A DNA stretch of 5,029 nt from Ignavibacteriales bacterium. GTDB lineage: Bacteria > Bacteroidota > Ignavibacteria > Ignavibacteriales > Ignavibacteriaceae. The stretch covers positions 1-5,029 of the forward strand of contig JAGUXE010000130.1 of assembly GCA_020061995.1 (NCBI GenBank), given 5' to 3'. The translations under genes were made by a program, and so were the position numbers. Position 1 is the stretch's first letter. Every line of letters begins with the position of its first letter. The notes under the pieces were generated by a model, which worked only from the letters and a program-made list of their open reading frames with translations, was not told where the DNA came from and ran no database searches. Shown piece after piece: positions 1 through 5,029 of the stretch.

Positions 1-187
1 ATTTGGTAGTTTTATTCCATGCAGCATATTTAACTTCACTTATCTTCAATGCATTTTCAATTCGTGTTTTACACATTCCGCAGTTACCCGAGACATTAAA
101 TTTTGATTCAACAACTTTGATATCCTGAGCAAATAGAATTACCGAAAGGAATACAATTATCAGTAAGAAACAATTTATTGTTTTCAT
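1..187 (-). CDS. Secreted heavy-metal-associated (HMA) domain protein, 3' end outside window
   Basis: This reading frame is open to the left edge; the 62 visible codons start at the ATG whose complement is 185-187. Residues 1-20 are a signal peptide (K2, hydrophobic core, likely cleavage after LFA before QD). The mature part begins a ferredoxin-like HMA fold: a first beta strand (KVVESKFNVSG) leads into the metal loop GNCGMCKTRIE, with C36 and C39 forming the CxxC site, followed by helix 1 (ENALK). HMA domains of this kind bind soft metals such as Cu(I), Hg or Zn through the two cysteines. The signal peptide places this one outside the cytoplasm, so it is more likely a periplasmic metal-binding protein or chaperone than a cytoplasmic CopZ. 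A GAGGA ribosome site sits 5 bases before the start. It is downstream of, and co-directional with, the Cys-rich gene at 337-720. The HMA identity is firm, the metal is unknown, and further C-terminal domains cannot be excluded. Confidence 0.85.
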   Translation of the reverse strand, partial: MKTINCFLLIIVFLSVILFAQDIKVVESKFNVSGNCGMCKTRIENALKISEVKYAAWNKTTK

Positions 188-192
188 GATTA

Positions 193-197
193 TCCTC
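193..197 (-). promoter_or_regulatory. Shine-Dalgarno sequence of the HMA gene
   Basis: The minus strand reads GAGGA, 5 bases before the ATG at 187. It fixes the start of the HMA gene, which is otherwise cut by the window edge. It also shows that the organism does use Shine-Dalgarno sequences, unlike what is seen at the two divergent starts at 720 and 892. Confidence 0.7.
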
Positions 198-281
198 ATT
201 TTTATATAATTAATTTTCCGATCAAACAATTACTTGCTTGAAAGAATTACATCTTAATAATAACTTATTTAATATTATATG

Positions 282-317
282 TTGAATGAAATAGATGGTG
301 TACATCAATACATTCAA
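282..317. repeat. Inverted repeat upstream of the HMA gene, possible operator
   Basis: TTGAATG at 282-288 is repeated in exact inverse as CATTCAA at 311-317, with a 22-base gap. Nested inside is a second small inverted pair, GATG at 294-297 and CATC at 303-306, almost on the same centre. The element lies about 95 bases upstream of the HMA start and just beyond the stop of the HYC-type gene, where a promoter or operator for the HMA gene could sit. The arms are too far apart for a typical ArsR/SmtB operator, and such short arms can arise by chance in A/T-rich DNA. A regulatory role is a guess. Confidence 0.25.
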
Positions 318-336
318 AAAGATGAGAATAAAAATC

Positions 337-720
337 TCAAATGAGAAATGAATGATTTTTTATAAAAGTAGGACTATCCGGTGGGTGAAAATTAAGTTTA
401 ATTTTATTTACTTGAAAACTGCTTAAAAAATGAAGTTCATCTTTAAGAATAACTTGTGATGAAGCTATTTGATTTTCTTCGGATAGAATATTTTTTATAC
501 TGGTATTGTGTAGATCATCAACCCTAATATTTTTTACTTCATCATCACAACAAGGGTCACAACACAAATCACCATCACATCCGCAAGGATCAGAGTCATT
601 TATGCTTCTTAATATGCTTACAGAATCAATTTGTCCCCCACAATAATGAGTTACAACAGTAAATCCTGTAGTTCCTACAAAATATAGAAGAATAAAAAAT
701 ATTTTTACCAATCTTTTCAT
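337..720 (-). CDS. Cys-rich exported protein of the HYC_CC_PP type
   Basis: This is a small protein of 127 residues. Residues 1-21 form an export signal (MKRLVK, then a hydrophobic stretch). The mature part carries the three landmarks that give the family its informal name: HYC at 25-27 (THYCGG), a CC cluster, and PP at 113-114 (FHPPDSP), ending in SFLI about 13 residues later. I know similar proteins from Bacteroidota, where they are uncharacterised. The Cys cluster at 46-61 reads CGCDGDLCCDPCCDDE: six cysteines alternating with acidic residues, plus C27 and H25, which would suit soft-metal binding. The next gene in the same direction is a secreted HMA protein with a CxxC site, which supports a role in metal handling in the envelope; this is inference. 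No Shine-Dalgarno sequence precedes the ATG. The protein looks complete, since both signal and C-terminal motif are present. The metal, partner and phenotype are unknown. Confidence 0.75.
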   Translation of the reverse strand: MKRLVKIFFILLYFVGTTGFTVVTHYCGGQIDSVSILRSINDSDPCGCDGDLCCDPCCDDEVKNIRVDDLHNTSIKNILSEENQIASSQVILKDELHFLSSFQVNKIKLNFHPPDSPTFIKNHSFLI

Positions 721-891
721 AGCAAAATATAAACTTCATTTTCGATAAATACTACTCATTTTAATGCCCCCAAACATGTTTTGTTATTCCTTAAAAGTTA
801 GCAATTATAGATTCTGATATTTTTATTGTTTAGTTTTACCTAAGAATTATTGTAAGTAAATAAAGAATTAATTTTAACCATTTTTCTCGAA
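721..891. promoter_or_regulatory. Divergent intergenic region with promoters for both directions
   Basis: These 171 bases lie between two gene starts that point away from each other, so promoters for both are expected here. For the rightward series, a weak sigma-70-like pair can be drawn: TTGTTA at 781-786 and ATTATA at 804-809, 17 bases apart. For the leftward gene, the minus strand has TATATTTTG just before the start codon, close to but not exactly the Bacteroidota -7 consensus TAnnTTTG, and no convincing -33 element. A 10-base perfect palindrome AAACATGTTT occupies 772-781 next to a run of five C, and overlaps the first promoter candidate by one base. Neither start has a Shine-Dalgarno sequence. 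The region's role is secure by position; the exact boxes are not. Confidence 0.45.
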
Positions 892-2886
892 ATGTTTTCT
901 CTCAAAAAAAGTTTTCTACTCATTTTCATGTTTGCGGTATTTACCGGTCTATTTTATATCTCAACAAATAGTTTATCCTCTGGGATATTTTCTACTGATG
1001 TTGCAAAAAATGGTGAGATTCATGTTAAAGAGAATCAATTACAAAGTAGGAAATCATACAACACAAAATACATCTTCAATGTTGAATTTTTTCAAAATGA
1101 AAAACAGCTCGAAGTCAAACAGAAAATCACCTGGGTAAATAGCAGTTCCAAACCGCCGGAGGAATTATATTTTAATCTCTTCCCAAATGCTTTTTTAAAC
1201 GACAAAACCAATTATATGCATGGGATTGAATTGCCTGAGGAATCGATGACAGGATTTGTATTCAGTAAAATATTTGTAAACGGTATAAAATCAAATTTAT
1301 TATATGTTTTACCTTCTAATCAAAATAGATTTGACAGTACTGTTGCAAAAATTGAGTTGGATTATAAAATCGAACAAGGCGATTCAGTAATCATTGAATT
1401 AGATTATTTACTCAAAATACCGAAAGCAGTTGGAAGGTTTGGTTATGAGTCTAATGGCAATTTCGTTTTTTTTGGGCAATGGTATCCAAGAATTTGCGTT
1501 TATGAAAATGGGATTTGGAACTATAATCATTACCATCCATTGGCTGAATTTAATTATGATTTTGCATCATTCGATTTTAATTTGAAGCTTCCTTATCCAT
1601 ATTCGGTGGTTGCCAGCGGAACATTACATGAATCAAAACAAATCAATGGTTCCACTTTTGTTAACTATTCACATATTGATCAAATTGATTTTGCCTGGGC
1701 TATTGCTACTGAATCAAATACCTTGTCGTTTGAGGTTGAAACAAAAAGAAAAGTAATTAAAGTTGACATTTTTGAAAAAAATCTTAATGAGAGTCGGATC
1801 AATCGAATTCAAAATAGTGCTTCAAATGCAATTAAGTATCTATCGGAACATATTGGAGAATTCCCTTACAATCAAATCTCCTTAGTTCAAGTTCCCAATA
1901 AAGATTCACGAATAGCGAATATGGAGTATCCCTCTTTATTAACTTTCAGTTCACAATATTTTTCACCTGAATTTACACTTAATCCTGAAGAGATTATAAT
2001 TCACGAAATTGTTCATCAATACTTTTATGCAACTGTTGTTAATAACGAAACAGAATTTGCATGGCTTGATGAAGGTTTTGCAAATTATTTGACTTCAAAA
2101 ATAATTGAAAAATATTATCCGCCAAAAACAAGCTACTTCAAACTTTTTGGAGAGTTACCGATTCGTGGTTTACTTTTATTGGAATTGGAACAGGTCCCAC
2201 TTGTTTATTCATTGGCGACAATAAACAAACCGAACAATGTGAATTCCTCATCAGCATATTATCGATGGGGGAATTATGTTTCTTTAACGGATTCCTCAAG
2301 TAAGTTTAATAATTATAGTCATTATTTCACACAAGCCTATGCTAGAGGTGAAATCTTTCTGAAGTGCATAGAAAATATGATTGGTGAAAAAAGATTTCTC
2401 TCAGTTTTACGGAAGTATTATTCCACATATTTCAAACAAAGAGTTACACCCTATGACTTTCTTAATATTGTAAAAGGAGAATTGTCAGATCAAGAATTCT
2501 CTTTTGTGGAAACATGGTATAAAAGTATAGAACTAAATGATTTCAAAATTGTTTCAATCACAAAAGATTTCAATGAAAATATTTTCAATCTTCTTATAGA
2601 AAAAGAAGGAGATATCGAATTTCCACTTGAGATAGAAGTTCATACAGTAAATGATACACTAAAATTCAATTGGAATGGGAAAGAAAGTCACATAAATATT
2701 CAGTTCTATGCGAAAGATGAAATCATTTATGCAATAGTTGATCCACACAGAAAAAATCTATTCGATAAAAACTTATCAAATAATTCACTCACCATTTCTA
2801 CTCAATTTGGAGGTGCATTAAGTATTTCATTAAGATTTTTCTTTTGGGTACAAAATTTTTTAATGGTGTTCGGAGGGTTATTCTAA
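892..2886 (+). CDS. Membrane-anchored or exported M1-type zinc aminopeptidase
   Basis: This 664-residue gluzincin metallopeptidase has a full active site. HEIVH at 371-375 gives zinc ligands H371 and H375 with catalytic E372; the third ligand E394 follows after 18 residues in LDEGFANY, the exact HExxH-x18-E spacing of family M1. NMEYP at 343-347 takes the place of the GxMEN substrate-binding motif, and Y483 in AYARGEIFL fits the transition-state tyrosine before the helical domain. The N-terminal part (about 55-270) resembles the M1 beta-saddle domain, including WVNSSS, LYFNLFPNAF and FGQWYPRICVY. Residues 5-25 (KK, then a hydrophobic stretch) are a signal peptide or anchor without a clear cleavage site, so the catalytic domain should lie outside the cytoplasm. 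Residues 640-664 are hydrophobic again, which is unusual for a soluble M1 enzyme. The ATG at 892 is preferred over the one at codon 13 because it keeps the lysines and whole hydrophobic stretch. The substrate is unknown; it is first of four tightly packed genes. Confidence 0.9.
   Translation: MFSLKKSFLLIFMFAVFTGLFYISTNSLSSGIFSTDVAKNGEIHVKENQLQSRKSYNTKYIFNVEFFQNEKQLEVKQKITWVNSSSKPPEELYFNLFPNAFLNDKTNYMHGIELPEESMTGFVFSKIFVNGIKSNLLYVLPSNQNRFDSTVAKIELDYKIEQGDSVIIELDYLLKIPKAVGRFGYESNGNFVFFGQWYPRICVYENGIWNYNHYHPLAEFNYDFASFDFNLKLPYPYSVVASGTLHESKQINGSTFVNYSHIDQIDFAWAIATESNTLSFEVETKRKVIKVDIFEKNLNESRINRIQNSASNAIKYLSEHIGEFPYNQISLVQVPNKDSRIANMEYPSLLTFSSQYFSPEFTLNPEEIIIHEIVHQYFYATVVNNETEFAWLDEGFANYLTSKIIEKYYPPKTSYFKLFGELPIRGLLLLELEQVPLVYSLATINKPNNVNSSSAYYRWGNYVSLTDSSSKFNNYSHYFTQAYARGEIFLKCIENMIGEKRFLSVLRKYYSTYFKQRVTPYDFLNIVKGELSDQEFSFVETWYKSIELNDFKIVSITKDFNENIFNLLIEKEGDIEFPLEIEVHTVNDTLKFNWNGKESHINIQFYAKDEIIYAIVDPHRKNLFDKNLSNNSLTISTQFGGALSISLRFFFWVQNFLMVFGGLF
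2872..2876 (+). promoter_or_regulatory. Shine-Dalgarno sequence for the TTG-started membrane protein
   Basis: GGAGG lies inside the last codons of the peptidase gene, 10 bases before the TTG at 2887 and 13 before the second TTG at 2890. It is the strongest ribosome site on the plus strand of this window and argues that translation restarts here, so the downstream frame is a separate gene and not a readthrough tail of the peptidase. The spacing favours the first TTG. Confidence 0.65.
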
Positions 2887-3792
2887 TTGTTGAATCTTAA
2901 AGAAATTTTGGTTCAAAGCATAAGACTAGTTTACCAAAATAAAAAGTTTTTAATAATATTTTGGGTTACGAATATTGCATTTGCGGCAGCAATATCATTA
3001 CCTCTTTTTGCTCTGGTTCACGATCACATTTCTCATTCCACTATGAACAATGAATTGTTATCAGGTTTTGATTATGTATGGTTTACACAATTTATGTTGA
3101 TTTATCAAAAATCAACTGATACAATTCCATTTTTACTTTATGCAGTTACAGGAATCTATATTTTTATCCAGCAATTTTATACCGGTGGTCTGATCGCTGT
3201 TTTCATTAACAAGAAAAAAAATCATCATGTAGATTTTTTCTATGGAGGAGTAAAATATTTTATTCGTTTCACAAAAATTGCTCTAATTGCAATGTTTTTT
3301 TACTTCATCGCATTTAGTTTTAATTCAGTGATGCACAGTTTGATAGTTCGATATATAATACCTAGTGGGAGTGAACTTACTTTATTTCTTTATCAACTTG
3401 GAAGATATACCATTTTCTTACTGATAATTTGTATAATCAATATTATTTCAGATTATTCAAAAGTCGCTTCGGCAGTAAATGATTCAACCAAAGCAATCTT
3501 AAGTATGATTGTAGCTTTGAAATTTTTAAAAAAGAATTTTTTCAGAATTTTAATCCTATTTTTAATTGTTGCTTCTTTTGTTGCAATCGGAGGAATTATT
3601 TATAATGTTGTAGAAAGCTTTGTTCCTAAAACACCTGTATATATGCTCATCATAACTTTTATAATTCAGCAGATGTTAATTATATTACGATTCCTAATTC
3701 GAATGATTTTTTATTCAACAGAAATAATATTTTTTAATGATTTACAGGCTGAAGTTGTAAGTCCTGTAGTAGAGGAATTTAGTGGAGTTTAG
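2887..3792 (+). CDS. Uncharacterised six-helix integral membrane protein
   Basis: This 301-residue protein has no catalytic motif that I recognise. Hydrophobic segments lie at about 21-43, 80-106, 127-150, 164-189, 219-240 and 251-278, giving six likely membrane helices with both ends on the same side. Features I regard as typical of an unnamed FCB-group family are the basic amphipathic N-terminus (KEILVQSIRLVYQNKK), SLPLFALVHDHISHS with GFDY soon after helix 1, and a DYSKVA motif at 189-194 after helix 4, followed by a long KAILSMIVALKFLKKNF stretch. The start is TTG, with two TTG codons in tandem; no ATG gives the complete first helix, and GGAGG stands upstream. It begins on the base after the peptidase stop codon, in the same frame, and ends one base before def. 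Expression coupled to both neighbours is likely. It may assist or anchor the peptidase, but nothing in the sequence proves it. Confidence 0.8.
   Translation: MLNLKEILVQSIRLVYQNKKFLIIFWVTNIAFAAAISLPLFALVHDHISHSTMNNELLSGFDYVWFTQFMLIYQKSTDTIPFLLYAVTGIYIFIQQFYTGGLIAVFINKKKNHHVDFFYGGVKYFIRFTKIALIAMFFYFIAFSFNSVMHSLIVRYIIPSGSELTLFLYQLGRYTIFLLIICIINIISDYSKVASAVNDSTKAILSMIVALKFLKKNFFRILILFLIVASFVAIGGIIYNVVESFVPKTPVYMLIITFIIQQMLIILRFLIRMIFYSTEIIFFNDLQAEVVSPVVEEFSGV
3784..3787 (+). promoter_or_regulatory. Shine-Dalgarno sequence that decides the def start
   Basis: GGAG, within GTGGAG at the end of the membrane-protein gene, is 6 bases before the ATG at 3794. A longer frame could start at GTG 3782, with an AGAGGA five bases upstream of it, but that would add four residues (MEFR) before the usual deformylase beginning MGILPV and overlap the upstream gene by 11 bases. 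The GTG is better read as part of the ribosome site of the ATG. Confidence 0.6.
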
Positions 3793-3793
3793 A

Positions 3794-4348
3794 ATGGGAA
3801 TTTTACCGGTGACTTTATACGGTGATAAAATATTACGAAAAAAAGCAAAGAAAATTGAAAAAGTTGATAATTCGATTATTAAACTCATTGGTGATATGTT
3901 TGAAACTATGAGGAATGCTGACGGAATGGGGTTGGCTGCCAATCAAGTTGGGAGTGACTCATCACTCTTTATCGTGGACCTTTCAATGGTAAAAGGACAT
4001 GAAAAATTGAAACCGATGGTTTTTATTAATCCAAAAATTATTGGTCAATCGGAAGAAGAGTCTATCGTAGAAGAAGGGTGTTTAAGCATACCGGATATAA
4101 GAGCTAAGATAAAAAGACCAGAAGCTATCAAATTGATTTATAGTGATCCTGGATTAAAAGAGCAAACACTAGAGGTAGATGAACTACTTGCTCGAGTTAT
4201 TCAGCATGAATATGACCATTTGCAAGGAATATTTTTTACAGATAGGTTAGATGATGAAACTCAAAAAAGATATAAAAAATCACTTAATAAGATTAAAAAC
4301 AGAAAAATTGAAATAGATTATCCTTTTACTCCAAAAGATCTATACTAA
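3794..4348 (+). CDS. def: Peptide deformylase
   Basis: The enzyme removes the N-formyl group from the starting methionine of new proteins at the ribosome, using a metal ion (usually Fe2+). All three family motifs are intact: GMGLAANQ at 44-51 (motif 1, GxGLAAxQ), EGCLS at 94-98 with metal ligand C96, and QHEYDH at 137-142 with ligands H138 and H142 and catalytic E139. EGCLS and HEYDH, together with the start MGILPVTLYGDKILRKKAK, mark it as a type 1 deformylase of ordinary length (184 residues). The C-terminal tail is lysine-rich (KRYKKSLNKIKNRK), then an acidic/proline end. I place the start at ATG 3794 because of the conserved N-terminus and the GGAG before it; GTG 3782 is the alternative. 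Only one base separates it from the membrane-protein gene, and 11 bases separate it from fmt, its functional counterpart. Confidence 0.97.
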   Translation: MGILPVTLYGDKILRKKAKKIEKVDNSIIKLIGDMFETMRNADGMGLAANQVGSDSSLFIVDLSMVKGHEKLKPMVFINPKIIGQSEEESIVEEGCLSIPDIRAKIKRPEAIKLIYSDPGLKEQTLEVDELLARVIQHEYDHLQGIFFTDRLDDETQKRYKKSLNKIKNRKIEIDYPFTPKDLY

Positions 4349-4359
4349 AGAGTAAATAA

Positions 4360-5029
4360 ATGAAAATTATTTTTTTCGGCACTCCTGATTTTGCAATTCC
4401 GTCAGTCAAAAAAATATTAGATAGTTCACATCATATTTCTGCGATCGTAACAGCACCCGACAAAGAAAGAGGTCGGGGACAAAAAGTAACTTTTACTCCT
4501 GTCAAAAAATTTGCAATCGAGAATAGAATACCGGTTTTACAACCTGATATTTTAACTGACGATCAGTTTTATGAAGAATTAATTTCCTATAAAGCAGATC
4601 TGTTTGTAATAGTCGCATTTAAAATTCTTCCTGAGAAGATTTTTAATCATCCTAAATACGGTTCATTTAATCTGCATGCTTCTTTACTACCAAAATATCG
4701 GGGTGCTGCTCCGATTCAATGGGCGTTGCTAAATGGAGATTCGGAAACAGGGGTGACAACCTTTAAACTTGAAAAAAAAGTTGATACAGGCAATCTTTAT
4801 CTTCAAAAAAAAATAGAAATCTCCAGAGCAGATAATTTTGAATCATTACATGATAAGTTAAGTATTCTTGGGAGCGAAGCTGTAATTGAAACGGTTAATT
4901 TAATTTCTCAAAATAGTATTAATTTAAGTAAACAGGATGATTCTCTTGCATCTCCGGCTCCTAAAATAACAAAAGAGATTACCCAAATTAATTGGAGCGA
5001 GTCGGTTGATAAAAATTTTAATAAGATTA
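4360..5029 (+). CDS. fmt: Methionyl-tRNA formyltransferase, 3' end outside window
   Basis: The enzyme transfers a formyl group from 10-formyl-tetrahydrofolate to initiator Met-tRNA in the cytoplasm. The first 223 residues are present; the family is usually a little over 300. It opens with MKIIFFGTPDFAIPS, the Rossmann-like formyltransferase start, followed by the tRNA-contacting loop APDKERGRGQK at 32-42. The catalytic triad is intact: N104 and H106 in FNLHASLLPKYRGAAPIQW, and D142 in KKVDTGNL, equivalent to N106, H108 and D144 of the E. coli enzyme. Around 201-213 (PKITKEITQINWS) the linker to the C-terminal tRNA-binding domain begins, and the window ends there. VAFKILPE at 85-92 and GVTTF at 131-135 resemble Bacteroidota/Ignavibacteria versions more than proteobacterial ones. 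It starts 11 bases after the def stop with only a weak AAAGAG ribosome site, so it is presumably co-transcribed with def. Confidence 0.97.
   Translation, partial: MKIIFFGTPDFAIPSVKKILDSSHHISAIVTAPDKERGRGQKVTFTPVKKFAIENRIPVLQPDILTDDQFYEELISYKADLFVIVAFKILPEKIFNHPKYGSFNLHASLLPKYRGAAPIQWALLNGDSETGVTTFKLEKKVDTGNLYLQKKIEISRADNFESLHDKLSILGSEAVIETVNLISQNSINLSKQDDSLASPAPKITKEITQINWSESVDKNFNKI

Noticed and set aside
223..240. Small dyad CAAACA...TGCTTG upstream of the HMA gene.
   Set aside because: It is a six-base imperfect match needing a G-T pair with a six-base loop; it is not distinguishable from background.
329..346. Possible terminator after the HYC-type gene: minus-strand TCTCATTTGAGA followed by TTTTT.
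   Set aside because: The stem is only four or five pairs with half of them A-T, the loop is tiny, and it overlaps the stop codon. It is too weak to call an intrinsic terminator.
736..777. A 13-codon minus-strand frame (MFGGIKMSSIYRK) upstream of the HYC-type gene, as a leader peptide.
   Set aside because: It has no ribosome site, no codon run suggesting attenuation and no alternative hairpins. Such short frames are expected by chance.
932..1138. Open frame of 68 codons on the plus strand.
   Set aside because: It lies wholly inside the M1 peptidase gene in another frame. It has no ribosome site and no recognisable protein pattern, whereas the peptidase frame shows clear family motifs.
3742..3942. 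Open frame of 66 codons on the minus strand across the membrane-protein and def junction.
   Set aside because: It is antisense to the start of def and the end of the membrane protein, both well supported. It has no sign of being a gene of its own.
1..5029. tRNA, rRNA, riboswitch, CRISPR array, insertion sequence or attachment site.
   Set aside because: I looked on both strands and saw no cloverleaf-like segment, no regularly spaced repeats, no transposase-like protein and no terminal inverted or target-site repeats. Nearly all DNA is accounted for by genes.

Overview
The window is strongly A/T-rich (roughly two thirds A+T by eye), gene-dense and without any visible mobile element, CRISPR array or RNA gene. 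The gene content points to the Bacteroidota/Chlorobi (FCB) side of the bacteria. An HYC...CC...PP cysteine-rich secreted protein lies beside a secreted heavy-metal-associated (HMA) protein. The methionyl-tRNA formyltransferase has the VAFKILPE and GVTTF wording that I associate with Bacteroidota/Ignavibacteria enzymes, and def is directly followed by fmt. An Ignavibacteria-like organism is my best guess. This is inference from protein style, not a database match.

Left part (1-720, minus strand): two small exported proteins are read leftwards. The upstream one (337-720) is a 127-residue HYC_CC_PP-type protein with a dense Cys/Asp cluster. After a 149-base gap comes the start of an HMA-domain protein with a signal peptide and a CxxC metal site; it runs off the left edge of the window. 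Together they look like the start of a metal (probably copper-type) handling locus in the cell envelope. The gap holds a 7-base inverted repeat and a good ribosome binding site for the HMA gene.

Middle (721-891): a 171-base divergent intergenic region separates the leftward metal pair from a rightward gene series. It must hold the promoters for both directions. It contains a 10-base palindrome, and neither flanking start codon has a Shine-Dalgarno sequence.

Right part (892-5029, plus strand): four tightly packed genes look like one transcription unit. They are a membrane-anchored or exported M1-type zinc aminopeptidase (complete gluzincin active site), an uncharacterised six-helix membrane protein that starts with TTG on the base after the peptidase stop codon, peptide deformylase (def), and methionyl-tRNA formyltransferase (fmt, cut by the right edge). 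Def and Fmt are functional opposites at the two ends of translation initiation: Fmt formylates initiator Met-tRNA and Def removes the formyl group from the new protein. The peptidase and the membrane protein have no obvious link to that cycle, but their spacing ties them to it transcriptionally.

I see no clear new system. The points most worth a second look are the Cys/Asp cluster and metal pairing on the left, the zero-gap in-frame junction at 2884-2887, and the coupling of an envelope peptidase and membrane protein to def-fmt.
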